From: Shewanella sp. SNU WT4
GTDB lineage: Bacteria; Pseudomonadota; Gammaproteobacteria; Enterobacterales; Shewanellaceae
Length of the DNA stretch: 64,000 bases
NCBI RefSeq assembly: GCF_006494715.1
Contig: NZ_CP041151.1
Coordinates: 1,240,001 to 1,304,000 of the forward strand
Direction: 5' to 3'
The position numbers were made by a program, and so were the translations under genes. Positions 26,347 through 36,790 of the stretch are shown piece by piece (positions within the stretch are counted from its first letter, which is position 1; the number at the start of each line of letters is the position of its first letter). Under the pieces are notes generated by a model that was not told the DNA's origin, ran no database searches, and saw only the letters and a program-made list of their open reading frames with translations.

Positions 26347-28185
26347 CTATTCGTCGAGGAATGATTTCAGAATTTCTGAGCGTGAAGGGTGACGCAATTT
26401 ACGCAGCGCTTTCGCTTCAATCTGACGAATACGCTCACGAGTTACATCAAACTGCTTACCTACTTCTTCCAGCGTGTGGTCGGTATTCATATCAATACCA
26501 AAACGCATACGCAGTACTTTAGCCTCACGAGCGGTTAAGCCTGCTAACACTTCGTGGGTAGCATTTTTCAAGCTTTCGCTGGTGGCAGAATCCAGTGGTA
26601 ATTCGAGGGTAGTATCCTCGATAAAATCACCTAAATGCGAATCTTCATCGTCACCGATAGGGGTTTCCATGGAAATTGGCTCTTTAGCGATTTTGAGCAC
26701 TTTACGAATCTTGTCTTCTGGCATCAACATACGCTCTGCCAATTCTTCAGGCGACGGCTCACGGCCCATTTCCTGCAGCATTTGACGCGAGATACGGTTC
26801 AGCTTGTTAATGGTTTCAATCATATGCACTGGAATACGGATAGTACGGGCTTGGTCAGCGATTGAACGCGTGATTGCCTGTCGGATCCACCAAGTCGCAT
26901 AGGTAGAGAACTTATAACCACGACGGTATTCAAATTTATCTACCGCTTTCATCAAACCGATATTACCTTCTTGGATCAAATCCAAGAACTGTAAACCACG
27001 GTTGGTGTATTTCTTAGCGATAGAAATTACCAGACGTAAGTTAGCTTCAACCATTTCTTTCTTAGCGCGACGAGCTTTAGCTTCACCAATGCTCATGCGA
27101 CGGTTGATGTCTTTAATCGACTCAATCGATAAACCGGTTTCTTGCTCAACGGCTTGTAACTTGCTGGCGCAGCGAACTACGTCATCTTCAACCATGCGCA
27201 AGCCTTCTGCGTATGGCTTGTTAGCGGCTAATTCGGTTGTAAACCATACCAAGCTGCTTTCGTTGCCAGTAAAGGCTTTAACGAAGTTTTTCTTTGGCAT
27301 CTTAGCTTGTTCAACACACAACTTAAGGATCAGACGCTCTTGAACGCGTACGCGATCCATCATGGAGCGCATGCTCTTAACCAGACGGTCAAACTGCTTT
27401 GGCATCAAGCGGAATTCTTTGAAAATTTCGCCGATTTCAAACAGTGCCCGTACTGCTTCAGGATGGTTACGTCCTTTGACATCAATAATTTTTAAGCCAG
27501 CTTCATAGGCGCTGCGTAATTGGGCAAAACGCTCACGAGCTTCTTCAGGATCTGGGCCTTTATTGCCTTCTTCTTCATCAGCGCTGTCGTCATCGTCATC
27601 GTCATCTTCGTCTTCATCATCTAAATCTTCATCAGATAATTCAGAACCAATGTGAGTGGCGGTCGGTGCAACGTCTTCATCTGGATTAACGAATCCAGAA
27701 ATGATGTCAGACAAGCGAATTTCTTCAGCTATGTATTGGTCATACTGCTCAAGGATCATGGCGATTGCTTGCGGGTATTCAGACACAGAACTTTGTACTG
27801 TGTTGATACCTTCTTCAATACGCTTAGCGATAACAATTTCGCCTTCACGAGTCAGCAGTTCTACTGTACCCATTTCACGCATATACATGCGCACTGGGTC
27901 GGTGGTGCGGCCCAGTTCACTTTCAACGGTCGCCAGCGCAGCCGCAGCTTCTTCAGCGGCATCTTCATCTGTGCTGTCTTCTGACATCATGATGTCATCG
28001 GCATCCGGCGCTTCTTCATAAACGCGAATACCCATGTCATTGATCATCTGGATAATATCTTCGATCTGGTCAGAGTCGACCATGTCTGCAGGCAAGTGAT
28101 CGTTTACTTCTGCATAGGTTAAATAACCTTGCTCTTTACCTTTGGCTAGCAACAGTTTAAGTTGCGACTGCGGAGTGTGATCCAT
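26347..28185 (-). CDS. rpoD: RNA polymerase primary sigma factor RpoD (sigma-70)
   Basis: A 612-residue housekeeping sigma factor. Start ATG 28185 ([13 protein letters not shown]) is chosen over the ATG 9 bases earlier because it aligns with E. coli RpoD. In order it has region 1.1, region 1.2 ([11 protein letters not shown]), a non-conserved insert with a long acidic run (about residues 190-215), region 2 ([28 protein letters not shown]), region 3 and region 4 ([19 protein letters not shown]). It is the last gene of the macromolecular synthesis operon and ends at a strong terminator. Everything expected is intact. Confidence 0.97.
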   Translation of the reverse strand: MDHTPQSQLKLLLAKGKEQGYLTYAEVNDHLPADMVDSDQIEDIIQMINDMGIRVYEEAPDADDIMMSEDSTDEDAAEEAAAALATVESELGRTTDPVRMYMREMGTVELLTREGEIVIAKRIEEGINTVQSSVSEYPQAIAMILEQYDQYIAEEIRLSDIISGFVNPDEDVAPTATHIGSELSDEDLDDEDEDDDDDDDSADEEEGNKGPDPEEARERFAQLRSAYEAGLKIIDVKGRNHPEAVRALFEIGEIFKEFRLMPKQFDRLVKSMRSMMDRVRVQERLILKLCVEQAKMPKKNFVKAFTGNESSLVWFTTELAANKPYAEGLRMVEDDVVRCASKLQAVEQETGLSIESIKDINRRMSIGEAKARRAKKEMVEANLRLVISIAKKYTNRGLQFLDLIQEGNIGLMKAVDKFEYRRGYKFSTYATWWIRQAITRSIADQARTIRIPVHMIETINKLNRISRQMLQEMGREPSPEELAERMLMPEDKIRKVLKIAKEPISMETPIGDDEDSHLGDFIEDTTLELPLDSATSESLKNATHEVLAGLTAREAKVLRMRFGIDMNTDHTLEEVGKQFDVTRERIRQIEAKALRKLRHPSRSEILKSFLDE

Positions 28186-28254
28186 AGATATCATCCAAGT
28201 TGGGTAACTGTTACAACGACGCCCAGCACAGATAATACTGTGCGGCGCAAATCG

Positions 28255-28300
28255 TCAATTATAGTCATCTAGCGCTTTCTAAGCTAGTGCTAGATAGGCA
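28255..28300 (-). other. Hairpin and possible -10 element between dnaG and rpoD
   Basis: ATCTAGC...GCTAGAT forms a short stem. On the minus strand a TATAAT follows just after it, which could be a -10 box for an rpoD-specific promoter, although no good -35 is visible. Confidence 0.3.
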
Positions 28301-28315
28301 AGTACATGCCTTAAA

Positions 28316-30043
28316 TCAAGTTTTTGCTTTCATTATAGCGATAAGCTTCTGTAGCTGTATCCTTTCTTCTTTGGTGTGAGTCTGTTTAAGACTCAGTTCT
28401 TGGTACCTTAGGTCAATATATTGATGATTGAGCCATACCAAGGACTTTTTAAACTCGATATCAACATTTTCATCCGCAACCTGATGATCCCATTGAGCTA
28501 GTTTCTTCATGGCAGTCACTTGACTGTGTTCCCTAAAGTGCTCAAGCAGTTGGGCTGTGGTGAAAACTTGCTGACGAGTTAGGGCTAGTAATTCGTTGAG
28601 CAGGGTAATACCTGGCAGTGTTAATTGGCTTAAGGCCGGTTGCGCTACCAATTGATAGCCTATGTGCGGTTGTTGCACTAACAAGGCAATAGCAAGGCGC
28701 AGCGGCGTACCGCGGCCTTTTAATCCTTTGGCATTCACCTGTTGCCGCTTGGCATTGGTGGTAAAGCCTAGTTTCTTTTTTAAATCATCCGCACTGTTCA
28801 TACCTAAGGTATGAGACAAGCTTTCCAGCAAAATATTTTGCAACACGCTATCTTGAATTTTTTCTATTAGATTAATAGCTTGCTGCGCATAACTGCCTTT
28901 GTCGTTAGGGTGGTTTTCCCCAAGACGGGTAAATAAAAACTGCTCTAAACTACTGGCTTCGCTAATGCGTTGCTCGAAGGCTTGTTTACCTATTTGTCTG
29001 ACTAATGAGTCCGGATCTTCGCCTTGGGGCAAAAACATAAAGCGGACATTGTCGCCAGGTTTAAGTAATGGTAAAGCCGTTTCTAAGGCGCGCCATGCGG
29101 CTTCAGTTCCTGCTTTATCGCCATCGTAACAACAGACCACGCGTTTGGAATTTCGCAGTAATAGCTGAAATTGCTCGGCGGTGGTTGAGGTGCCAAGCGA
29201 TGCTACCGCGTAATCGATACCAAATTGCGCTAGTGCTACCACGTCCATATAGCCTTCGACGACCATAACAGTGTCGACATCGCGATGAGCTTGTTTGAGC
29301 TCATACAGGCCATAGAGTTCGTTACCCTTATGAAATATGGGCGTTTCTGGTGAATTCAAGTACTTGGGCGTACCATCACCTAAGACTCGACCGCCAAAGC
29401 CTACTACGCGGCCACGTCTATCGCGAATAGGGAACATGAGTCTGTCGCGAAAACGGTCATAACGGCCACCACCATCTTTGGCGATGAGCATACCAGCTGT
29501 GAGTAGTTTTTCTTGATTTTCAGGATGATGCTTATATTTTCCTAATAAGCCATCCCACCCCGGGGGCGCAAAGCCAATGCCAAAACTGGTGACTATGTCT
29601 TCGCTTAGCCCACGGCGTTCTAAATATTGCCATACTTGTTGCTTGTCAGCATGGTGACGCAGACTGTGCTGGAAAAAGTGATTCGCTTCTTCCATTAATT
29701 GGTATAGATCCCGGCTTAAGCCATCGTCCCGACGTTTATTCGGGCTATTCTCGCGCGGTACCTCTAATCCCAATTGTCCGGCTAAATCTTCGATGGCATC
29801 GATAAAATCGAGGCGATCATATTCCATAACAAAATCAATTGCATTGCCATGGGCGCCGCAGCCAAAACAGTGATAAAACTGCTTATCGCGACTAACGGTA
29901 AAGGAGGGTGATTTTTCACTGTGGAATGGACAACAGGCACTGTAATTTTTGCCCGCTTTTTTGAGCGGAACTCTATGATTGATTAGATCGACAATATCGA
30001 TGCGAGCAACCAAATCATTAATAAAATCACGGGGTATTGCCAT
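28316..30043 (-). CDS. dnaG: DNA primase DnaG
   Basis: A 575-residue primase that lays RNA primers for replication. The N-terminal CHC2 zinc finger is clear (CCPFHSEKSPSF...FHCFGCGAHG-like spacing, residues about 38-65). It is followed by the TOPRIM core (VVEGYMDVVAL with catalytic Glu, CYDGDKAG with DxD) and the C-terminal DnaB-interacting helicase-binding region. The length matches E. coli DnaG (581). It lies between yqeY and rpoD in the classic operon. Confidence 0.96.
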   Translation of the reverse strand: MAIPRDFINDLVARIDIVDLINHRVPLKKAGKNYSACCPFHSEKSPSFTVSRDKQFYHCFGCGAHGNAIDFVMEYDRLDFIDAIEDLAGQLGLEVPRENSPNKRRDDGLSRDLYQLMEEANHFFQHSLRHHADKQQVWQYLERRGLSEDIVTSFGIGFAPPGWDGLLGKYKHHPENQEKLLTAGMLIAKDGGGRYDRFRDRLMFPIRDRRGRVVGFGGRVLGDGTPKYLNSPETPIFHKGNELYGLYELKQAHRDVDTVMVVEGYMDVVALAQFGIDYAVASLGTSTTAEQFQLLLRNSKRVVCCYDGDKAGTEAAWRALETALPLLKPGDNVRFMFLPQGEDPDSLVRQIGKQAFEQRISEASSLEQFLFTRLGENHPNDKGSYAQQAINLIEKIQDSVLQNILLESLSHTLGMNSADDLKKKLGFTTNAKRQQVNAKGLKGRGTPLRLAIALLVQQPHIGYQLVAQPALSQLTLPGITLLNELLALTRQQVFTTAQLLEHFREHSQVTAMKKLAQWDHQVADENVDIEFKKSLVWLNHQYIDLRYQELSLKQTHTKEERIQLQKLIAIMKAKT

Positions 30044-30133
30044 AGGTGAGTGTCACGGCTCCAATAAAACAGCTTGATTATAAACAAACAAGCCGCGCAT
30101 ACGCACGGCTTGTTCATACACAGAAGCTAAGAC

Positions 30134-30577
30134 TTATTGCAATTTAGCTCGGATAATAGCGCCAAGGGCGCTCATGTCCGCTCTACCTTGCACTTTAGAC
30201 TTCAGTGCTCCCATTACTTTGCCCATATCCGCCATGGTCGCTGCACCGGTATCGCTGATAGTGGCATCTATGATGTCACTGATTTCAGCGTCGGTTAACG
30301 GGGTAGGCAGGAAAGATTCAATGACCAGAATCTCAGCGGCTTCCGTTGCGGCTAACTCAGTACGACCTGCAGCCTCATATTGAGTCTGTGAGTCGCGACG
30401 TTGTTTGACCATTTTGGTTAACACAGCTAAGGCTTGTTCATCAGTCAAAGATTCGCGGGTATCCACTTCAATTTGTTTGATGGCCGCCAGAGCCATGCGT
30501 ATGGTTCCTAGACGCAACTTTTCTTTTGCGACTAGGGCCACTTTCATCTCGGCTTTTAGCTGATCTATTAGGCTCAT
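30134..30577 (-). CDS. yqeY: GatB/YqeY domain protein
   Basis: A 147-residue cytosolic protein of the YqeY family, which resembles the tRNA-binding tail domain of the GatB amidotransferase subunit. Family motifs include LGTIRMALAAIKQIEVD and VMGALKSKVQGRADM. ATG 30577 (MSLIDQLKAEM) is chosen because the longer frame would run back into rpsU. It begins 7 bases after the rpsU stop and has no clear ribosome site, so translation may be coupled. The exact function is unproven in bacteria; a role in tRNA charging is only suggested by the domain. Confidence 0.9.
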   Translation of the reverse strand: MSLIDQLKAEMKVALVAKEKLRLGTIRMALAAIKQIEVDTRESLTDEQALAVLTKMVKQRRDSQTQYEAAGRTELAATEAAEILVIESFLPTPLTDAEISDIIDATISDTGAATMADMGKVMGALKSKVQGRADMSALGAIIRAKLQ

Positions 30578-30584
30578 AATGAGA

Positions 30585-30800
30585 TTAATATAAACGTACG
30601 CGACGAGCGTTTTCGCGAGAAAGCTTCTTAGCAAGACGCTTTACTGCAGCGGCTTTAGCGCGCTTACGTGCAGTAGTTGGTTTCTCGTAGAATTCACGAG
30701 CACGTACGTCAGCCAGAATACCAGCTTTTTCACAAGAGCGCTTAAAACGACGCAGAGCTACGTCGAATGGTTCATTTTCACGTACTTTAATAATTGGCAT
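30585..30800 (-). CDS. rpsU: 30S ribosomal protein S21
   Basis: A 71-residue, strongly basic protein beginning [21 protein letters not shown] and ending RVRLY, the standard S21. It joins the 30S platform near the anti-Shine-Dalgarno end of 16S rRNA. It is the first gene of rpsU-yqeY-dnaG-rpoD, with its promoter in the 225 bp shared with divergent tsaD. Confidence 0.97.
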   Translation of the reverse strand: MPIIKVRENEPFDVALRRFKRSCEKAGILADVRAREFYEKPTTARKRAKAAAVKRLAKKLSRENARRVRLY

Positions 30801-31025
30801 ACGCCATCACCCCTTAGGTGTAAATTTGTATTGACCAGCTTCACTAACACCTCTGTTGGTGCGCCTCGGTCAAGGGATTTCAAAAATGGTGCGAAATTTT
30901 ATCCTGATTCGTCATCAAAAGTAAACCCCTGCTTTGCTAAAAGCTCAATTGCAGTGCCTTAGGCTGGAGTAAACAGGTCAGTCAGGCTAGAATTGCCGCT
31001 TAACAATCATAGCCAGTGAGAGACA

Positions 31026-32039
31026 ATGCGGGTTTTAGGTATAGAAACATCTTGTGATGAAACGGGAATCGCCATTTATGACGATACACTGGGGCTAATG
31101 GCGCATACCTTGTATAGCCAGGTTAAGCTGCATGCGGATTACGGCGGTGTGGTGCCTGAGTTAGCGTCAAGAGACCATGTGCGCAAGATCATCCCCTTGA
31201 TCCGTGAAGCCATGCAAAAGGCTGATATTAGCCCAGAGTCGATTGATGGCGTGGCTTACACCAAAGGTCCTGGTTTGATTGGTGCCTTGCTTGTCGGTGC
31301 ATGTGTTGGCCGGTCACTGGCTTACGCATGGAATGTACCTGCGGTTGGCGTGCATCACATGGAAGGTCACTTATTGGCGCCCATGCTTGAAGATAATGCG
31401 CCGGAATTTCCGTTTGTCGCCTTACTGGTGTCTGGTGGCCACACTATGCTGGTCGATGTGCAAGGCATAGGTCGCTATCACGTCATGGGTGAATCCATTG
31501 ATGACGCCGCCGGTGAAGCCTTTGATAAAACCGCTAAGCTTATGGGGCTTGATTATCCTGGCGGGCCTCGTTTAGCGAAAATGGCAGCCAAAGGCGAAAC
31601 TGGTCATTATAAGTTCCCGCGGCCAATGACTGACAGACCTGGGCTTGATATGAGTTTCTCTGGTTTAAAAACCTTTGCGGCCAATACCATAGCCAAAGAA
31701 GCCGATGATGAGCAAACGCGCGCTAATATCGCCTTAGCATTTGAAGAAGCTGTGGTTGACACCTTAGCCATTAAGTGTCGCCGCGCCTTGAAAGAGACTG
31801 GTCATAAGCGTTTAGTGATAGCCGGCGGCGTGAGTGCTAACTTGCGTTTACAGCAAACTTTAGGGGAGCTGATGCAGTCCATTGGCGGCCAAGTGTTTTA
31901 TCCGCGCGGTGAGTTTTGTACTGACAATGGCGCCATGATTGCTTATGCGGGTATTAAACGTCTGAACGCTGGTGAGTCTGAATCCTTAACTGTGAAGGGG
32001 CAACCGCGCTGGCCGTTAGATACGCTTACTGCGGTTTAA
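31026..32039 (+). CDS. tsaD: tRNA N6-threonylcarbamoyladenosine transferase TsaD
   Basis: A 337-residue ASKHA-fold enzyme that transfers the threonylcarbamoyl group to A37 of ANN-reading tRNAs, working with TsaB and TsaE. The metal-binding HMEGH (about residues 111-115) and [10 protein letters not shown] are visible. So are the second conserved block [17 protein letters not shown] and C-terminal [11 protein letters not shown] 31026 aligns with the family's N-terminal [11 protein letters not shown]. It is divergent from rpsU, the conserved arrangement in gammaproteobacteria. Intact. Confidence 0.96.
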   Translation: MRVLGIETSCDETGIAIYDDTLGLMAHTLYSQVKLHADYGGVVPELASRDHVRKIIPLIREAMQKADISPESIDGVAYTKGPGLIGALLVGACVGRSLAYAWNVPAVGVHHMEGHLLAPMLEDNAPEFPFVALLVSGGHTMLVDVQGIGRYHVMGESIDDAAGEAFDKTAKLMGLDYPGGPRLAKMAAKGETGHYKFPRPMTDRPGLDMSFSGLKTFAANTIAKEADDEQTRANIALAFEEAVVDTLAIKCRRALKETGHKRLVIAGGVSANLRLQQTLGELMQSIGGQVFYPRGEFCTDNGAMIAYAGIKRLNAGESESLTVKGQPRWPLDTLTAV

Positions 32040-32056
32040 GCCTTAGTTTTACTGAG

Positions 32057-32088
32057 ATCGGCTGCTAATTGCTGTTTTTGCAGCCGAT
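32057..32088 (+). terminator. Hairpin after tsaD
   Basis: ATCGGCTGC / GCAGCCGAT, 9 bp stem with a 14-base loop carrying T5; no T-run after the stem. Probably a weak terminator. Confidence 0.45.
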
Positions 32089-32172
32089 TGAACCTTAAAT
32101 TTACTTTTCAAAGTCACTTTCTCGCTATCTTTCGGGTATGCTGCCGACCTTTGTTATTTTGTCGGTTATGTC

Positions 32173-33189
32173 ATGCTCTATCACGCTTCGGTTGAACTGC
32201 GCTATCCCAAGGGGCCATTTGCATTAAGCTTAGTGGGATTATTAAGCGGCGCCTCGATTTTAGCCTCGATTGTATTTTCGTTATTACTCTTCTTGTCTAT
32301 CGACGACAACCCTATGATGCAGTGGTTGTTTGGCTCGTTGGCCGTCATATTTGAATTAGGTAAATTTTATGCCTGGTATGAATTTGGCGAGCGTCGTGCT
32401 CACCACAATTATGCCGGCGCACTGGTGTCGTTATTATTTTATGGGGTGTTGGCGTTAATTTCGATTGGCGGCAGTATCGGTGGTATTAATGCGGCTACCA
32501 ATCAAGCGGCTGCTCATGTGCATCAAGCCAGCAGCAAAATTGACAGTTTCAATGCTCAAATCGCAGCGATTGACGCGCAAATTGCGCTCAATAATGAAGC
32601 GGCGCAAAAGTACATTGAGATGGAGCGTATCGCGACCGGCGTTCGTCAAATTCAAAAGCAAAATAGTGACTTACGTAAGCAGCAACAAGCCTTAGCGCTC
32701 GAGCGTGATAGTTTACCTGTGGCGTCACAAGGCTCGATTATTGGCTTGATTGAGTCATTAGCGGCAGCCCTTGGCATTAGCAGTGGTAATGCGCAGCTCG
32801 GACTCGTGGTGTTTTTATCGGTATTGCTGGATTTATTCGCGGCGTTTTTCGTGAGCGTAATCGGTGAAGAGCTACGTTTTAGGCATTACTACCACAACTA
32901 TCGCCCGATGTTATCGCCAAGCAGCAACAACATAGACGTTGACTTGCCATTACGGCTTCATCTGGATGAGCATGTTGTTGATGATGTTGAACCATTAAGT
33001 CTGTTTGATGAAGTGTGTTTGATGTTGGCTCAAGGTGATATCAGCTGCTCTAAAAAAGCCATTGCTAAGCGCTTTAATTTAACCGTTGATGCTGTAGATG
33101 GTTTGTTTAAAGACATGCTGGGGCGGGGGCTTATTCATCAAAAGCCTAACCATCATTATCAATGGTTAGGCACACGCGCCGACTCGTGA
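32173..33189 (+). CDS. Membrane protein with coiled coil and C-terminal helix-turn-helix-like domain
   Basis: A 338-residue protein of no family that I can name. It has three to four N-terminal membrane helices (about 15-110), a long helical Gln/Ala-rich coiled-coil stretch (about 120-180) and another helix pair (about 195-230). A cytosolic tail follows: ISCSKKAIAKRFNLTVDAV then LFKDMLGRGLIHQKPN (about 285-330) reads like a winged helix-turn-helix. A membrane-tethered DNA-binding or FtsK-gamma-like role is possible but unproven. It lies alone between tsaD and convergent plsY and has a weak ribosome site. Confidence 0.75.
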   Translation: MLYHASVELRYPKGPFALSLVGLLSGASILASIVFSLLLFLSIDDNPMMQWLFGSLAVIFELGKFYAWYEFGERRAHHNYAGALVSLLFYGVLALISIGGSIGGINAATNQAAAHVHQASSKIDSFNAQIAAIDAQIALNNEAAQKYIEMERIATGVRQIQKQNSDLRKQQQALALERDSLPVASQGSIIGLIESLAAALGISSGNAQLGLVVFLSVLLDLFAAFFVSVIGEELRFRHYYHNYRPMLSPSSNNIDVDLPLRLHLDEHVVDDVEPLSLFDEVCLMLAQGDISCSKKAIAKRFNLTVDAVDGLFKDMLGRGLIHQKPNHHYQWLGTRADS

Positions 33190-33200
33190 GTGTGGCGTGA

Positions 33201-33848
33201 TTAGTCGGATTCGCTCTTGGATGAGCGTTTAGTTTTGAATTTGGATTTGAGCTTAGTTTTCAAATTGAATCTAGGCTCTTTACCATTTAATAACCGCTGA
33301 ATATTAGCGCGATGACGGATAACAATTAAGGTGCTGAGCATGGCCACAGGTAAGGTAAATCTGTCATCTAAATAATAGGTATACACTGGCGCTAACAAGG
33401 CGGTTAAAATCGCGGCTAACGATGAGTAGCGCGTGATCAGCACTAACACTAACCAGCTGCCTAGCAGGGCAAGCGCAAGGTCATCGCCAATGGGCGCCAT
33501 AGCACCAAAGGCAGTGGCAACACCTTTACCACCTTGAAAGTTAAAGAAGATTGGGTAGATATGACCCAAGCACGCCGCAATGGCAATTAAGCCAATCCAC
33601 ACGCCGCTAATTCCCAATAAATAGGCGACATACGCAGGTGCAGCGCCTTTTAGCATGTCAAAAAATAGCACCATGGCCGCAGCACTGGCGCCGCCAATAC
33701 GCAGCACGTTAGTCGCGCCTGGATTGCCAGAACCTTGGGTGCGCGGATCAGGTAATCCTCGTAAGCGACACACAAGTACTGCGCTCGACACTGAGCCTGC
33801 TAAGTAAGCTGAAATTGTCATCATGATAATGATAAGCGTGTCGTTCAC
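33201..33848 (-). CDS. plsY: Acyl-phosphate:glycerol-3-phosphate acyltransferase PlsY
   Basis: A 215-residue inner-membrane enzyme adding an acyl group from acyl-phosphate to glycerol-3-phosphate, the first step of phospholipid synthesis. The three PlsY motifs are present: [12 protein letters not shown] (about 41-52), [17 protein letters not shown] (about 98-114) and a later loop. Five helices are predicted. The C-terminal tail is unusually Lys/Ser-rich and about 15 residues longer than E. coli YgiH. It is divergent from folB, a common gammaproteobacterial pairing. Confidence 0.94.
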   Translation of the reverse strand: MNDTLIIIMMTISAYLAGSVSSAVLVCRLRGLPDPRTQGSGNPGATNVLRIGGASAAAMVLFFDMLKGAAPAYVAYLLGISGVWIGLIAIAACLGHIYPIFFNFQGGKGVATAFGAMAPIGDDLALALLGSWLVLVLITRYSSLAAILTALLAPVYTYYLDDRFTLPVAMLSTLIVIRHRANIQRLLNGKEPRFNLKTKLKSKFKTKRSSKSESD

Positions 33849-34100
33849 GTTGGTTTCCTTTGCACTCTTGGGGTATTATTCCGCCGTTATTCACTTTGCT
33901 AATACAAGCAAATCGATGGAGTAACTGGCGTTGGCTATCCTACTTGGTAAATCGGCGGATCGAAAGTCATTATTTGGACTGTGATCATAACAATTGTTAC
34001 TAAATTTACGCTGAATTCGTGCTAACAAAGTATCATGTCGCGTATTATACGCCGGCTTAGCGGTTAACACTTATCTGACCTCAACCCATTGGAGGATATG

Positions 34101-34454
34101 ATGGACAAGGTATTAATTCGGGAACTCAAAATTGACACCATTATTGGTGTGTATGAGTGGGAAAAGAAACTGCATCAGAGTCTGTATTTAGATTTAGACA
34201 TGGCATGGGATAATCGCGCAGCGGCCCATGGCGATGATTATGAGCAAGCCTTATGTTATGAAACCGTCAGTAAACGTTTAACTGCGTTAATTACCGCAGA
34301 ACCGATTGAATTGATTGAAACTGTGGCTGAACGTGTGGCTAAGTGCGTGATGACAGAGTTTGGCGTCTTGTGGGTCAAGGTGCGAGTAATGAAGCCTGGG
34401 GCAGTCCCTCACGCGCGAGCCGTTGGCGTAGAAATAGTGCGCGGACATGACTAA
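34101..34454 (+). CDS. folB: Dihydroneopterin aldolase FolB
   Basis: A 117-residue folate-pathway enzyme cleaving 7,8-dihydroneopterin to 6-hydroxymethyl-dihydropterin. ATG 34101 (MDKVLIRELKIDTIIGVYEWE) is chosen: GGAGG lies 5 bases before it, and it aligns with E. coli FolB. The catalytic C-terminal Lys in VRVMKPGAV and Glu in YEWE are present. It precedes folK by 23 bp, so the two act on consecutive steps in one transcript. Confidence 0.93.
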   Translation: MDKVLIRELKIDTIIGVYEWEKKLHQSLYLDLDMAWDNRAAAHGDDYEQALCYETVSKRLTALITAEPIELIETVAERVAKCVMTEFGVLWVKVRVMKPGAVPHARAVGVEIVRGHD

Positions 34455-34477
34455 TCAGCAATAACAGCGGTAGCAAG

Positions 34478-34978
34478 ATGGCCAGTATTTTTATTAGTTT
34501 GGGCAGTAATATTCAGCCTGAACATTATTTATGGCAAGGATTACATGACCTTGCACAGCAATTTGATGCGTTAACTTTATCGTCGGTTTACGAAAGTGAA
34601 GCCGTTGGTTTTGACGGCGGTAATTTTTTAAACATGGTAGTGGCGGCAGAAACCTCGTTACCTGTGAGTGAAGTTGTTAGTTTATTCAAGACCATAGAAG
34701 CCGCTCATGGGCGCTTACCTAGTTCACAAAAATTTAGCTCTCGCACCTTAGATATTGATTTATTGCTGTATGACGATTTAGTGTGTCAAGAGCCGGTGGA
34801 ATTACCGCGGGCTGAAATCACTGAAAATGCTTTTGTATTGCAACCTTTGGCTGAAATCGCCGCAACGCGCGTGCATCCGCTAACAGGAAAGAATTATCAA
34901 ACACTTTGGCAAGCTTACTCTAAGCCGCAGCGCTTATGGGTTGTTGAGTTTGACTGGCCACCACAAGTCTCACAATAA
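34478..34978 (+). CDS. folK: HPPK pyrophosphokinase FolK
   Basis: A 166-residue 6-hydroxymethyl-7,8-dihydropterin pyrophosphokinase that takes the FolB product to the diphosphate for folate. The [10 protein letters not shown] opening and the ATP/Mg site [13 protein letters not shown] (about 85-97) are canonical. It lies between folB and uppP in a compact operon (23 and 8 bp gaps). Confidence 0.94.
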   Translation: MASIFISLGSNIQPEHYLWQGLHDLAQQFDALTLSSVYESEAVGFDGGNFLNMVVAAETSLPVSEVVSLFKTIEAAHGRLPSSQKFSSRTLDIDLLLYDDLVCQEPVELPRAEITENAFVLQPLAEIAATRVHPLTGKNYQTLWQAYSKPQRLWVVEFDWPPQVSQ

Positions 34979-34986
34979 GGACGTTC

Positions 34987-35787
34987 ATGGACACGTTTCA
35001 AGTTATTATTCTCGCGTTAATTCAAGGGTTAACTGAGTTTTTACCGATTTCAAGTAGCGCGCATTTAATCTTGCCAGCGCAATTGTTTGGTTGGGAAGAT
35101 CAAGGCTTATCCTTTGATGTAGCCGTGCATATTGGTTCATTACTGGCGGTAGTTTTATATTTTAGAGTCGAAATTGGCCGCATGGTGGTTGCTTGGATAG
35201 CGAGTATTGCCAAAGGTGAGCATAGCGATGATAGTAAGCTAGCGTGGTGGATTATCTTAGCCACCTTGCCTGCTGTGGTAATTGGCTTTTTAGCCAAAGA
35301 TTGGGTCGAAACCTATTTGCGTGGCCCTGGTATTATTGCCGTGACCACTGTGATTTTTGGCTTGTTCTTATGGTACGGCGACAAAATGGCGCGCTGCGAA
35401 TTAAGCGAATATCAAACTGGCTGGCGCAAGGCGCTCTTGATTGGTTTTGCGCAGGTGCTAGCATTAATTCCTGGTACTTCTCGCAGCGGTATTACTATGA
35501 CAGCAGCGCTGCTGCTGGGGCTAAATCGTGATGCGGCCGCGCGTTTCTCGTTTTTAATGTCAATTCCAGTGATCTTGGGTGCAGCCACCCTAATGACGAA
35601 AGACATTATTACTGAAGGCCTTACCATAGATTGGCAAGCCCTTGGCCTTGGCGTGGTAGTGTCATTTGTGGCGGCTTATTTCTGTATTCACTATTTTCTG
35701 AAGATAATTAGCAAGATGGGCATGACCCCATTTGTTATCTATCGTTTAGCCTTAGGCGTGTTCTTATGTGGTTTTATTTTCCTCTAA
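34987..35787 (+). CDS. uppP: Undecaprenyl-diphosphatase UppP/BacA
   Basis: A 266-residue inner-membrane phosphatase that recycles undecaprenyl pyrophosphate to the carrier lipid used for peptidoglycan. Motif 1 is [16 protein letters not shown] (about residues 14-29, active-site Glu and Ser-rich loop) and motif 2 is [12 protein letters not shown] (about 160-171). Eight helices are predicted. It follows folK at 8 bp and ends with a hairpin. It gives intrinsic bacitracin tolerance in other bacteria. Confidence 0.95.
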   Translation: MDTFQVIILALIQGLTEFLPISSSAHLILPAQLFGWEDQGLSFDVAVHIGSLLAVVLYFRVEIGRMVVAWIASIAKGEHSDDSKLAWWIILATLPAVVIGFLAKDWVETYLRGPGIIAVTTVIFGLFLWYGDKMARCELSEYQTGWRKALLIGFAQVLALIPGTSRSGITMTAALLLGLNRDAAARFSFLMSIPVILGAATLMTKDIITEGLTIDWQALGLGVVVSFVAAYFCIHYFLKIISKMGMTPFVIYRLALGVFLCGFIFL

Positions 35788-35808
35788 GAATACCAAGTTA
35801 ATTTATCA

Positions 35809-35843
35809 AGCATCACCCAGCGTTGTCTGGGTGATGCTGTTTT
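35809..35843 (+). terminator. Terminator after uppP
   Basis: Perfect 12 bp stem AGCATCACCCAG / CTGGGTGATGCT followed by GTTTT. Confidence 0.75.
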
Positions 35844-35854
35844 AGGACACCAAC

Positions 35855-36682
35855 ATGAGCTCATTTTTTCAGTGCCCCATCTGCCAGCAATCACTAAAAT
35901 CCTATTTGACGACCAAAGACTTACATTGTGAGCAGCACCATAAGTTTCCATTGAATGAAGCCGGTTATTGGGTGTTTGCTAAATCAAAGAAAGAAAAGGG
36001 TGCAAGTCTTAGTCGCGCGCAAATGCGCTCGCGGATGTTTTTGCTTGCCAGTGGCATGCTGACGCCAATCGTCGCCAAGATGAAGCCGTTCGTCGCTGCC
36101 CATTTTACTCAAGGGCAAGATTATCAGTGGCTGGATTATGATTGTGGTGATGGATTTTATTTAGGTGCGCTTAAAGACAGCTTGCAAGACTCAGGTTTAA
36201 GCCTACAACCTCATGGTTTCACTGAAGCCGAAAATGCGTTATTTGTGGCGGCCAAGAATCTTAACGATGTTAGTTTATGCCAAAGCTCCACTAAGCGATT
36301 GCCTTACCATGATGAGGCGTTTGATCTACTGACCTTGATAGATAAGCCTATTAAAGGCAAAGAATACTTACGGGTGCTCAAGCAAGGCGGTATGGCCTTA
36401 ATGGTTGTGGTTGGGCCTCGTCACTTGTGGCAAATTCGCGAGCAGTTATATCCAAGCTTAGAAGCTAAAGCCTTCAGTCTTGATTTGCCGGATTCGTTAA
36501 CTGTGGTTGCTACTGAAACCATAGCGTGGCAAGCAGATGTGAGCGGTGAGCAAGCATTAACTTTATTGGATATGACACCGTATGCGTGGCGCGCTAATGA
36601 TAAACAAAGGCAAGCAATAGCGAGTCAAGCCATTACAGGATTAGAGTTTGATTATCGTTTAGTGATAGCTAAGAAGAAGTAA
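35855..36682 (+). CDS. rlmA: 23S rRNA (guanine-745-N1)-methyltransferase RlmA
   Basis: A 275-residue SAM-dependent rRNA methyltransferase. An N-terminal zinc finger CPICQQSL...LHCEQHH (residues about 8-30) is followed by NEAGYWVFAKSKKE, the family's linker, then a methyltransferase domain. The usual DxGCGxG SAM loop reads DYDCGDGFYLGAL here, so one glycine position is altered. It modifies G745 in helix 35 of 23S rRNA. It is separated from uppP by a terminator and may have its own promoter. Family is fairly sure; specificity is inferred. Confidence 0.85.
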   Translation: MSSFFQCPICQQSLKSYLTTKDLHCEQHHKFPLNEAGYWVFAKSKKEKGASLSRAQMRSRMFLLASGMLTPIVAKMKPFVAAHFTQGQDYQWLDYDCGDGFYLGALKDSLQDSGLSLQPHGFTEAENALFVAAKNLNDVSLCQSSTKRLPYHDEAFDLLTLIDKPIKGKEYLRVLKQGGMALMVVVGPRHLWQIREQLYPSLEAKAFSLDLPDSLTVVATETIAWQADVSGEQALTLLDMTPYAWRANDKQRQAIASQAITGLEFDYRLVIAKKK

Positions 36683-36744
36683 AAAGGTAATTAATTTAAA
36701 GCTGGAATGACTGGTAATTTTGGTGGTAACTCTGGGGATTACAG

Positions 36745-36781
36745 CAAAAAATATTTCGGCAACACGGGTGTGTTGCCGAAA
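36745..36781 (-). terminator. Intrinsic terminator of the lpp-like gene
   Basis: Minus strand: TTTCGGCAACAC / GTGTTGCCGAAA, 12 bp, followed by TATTTTTT. Confidence 0.88.
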
Positions 36782-36790
36782 TTGATATCA

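Noticed and set aside
27002-27343. Plus-strand ORFs across rpoD
   Set aside because: All are shadows of the intact sigma-70 gene.
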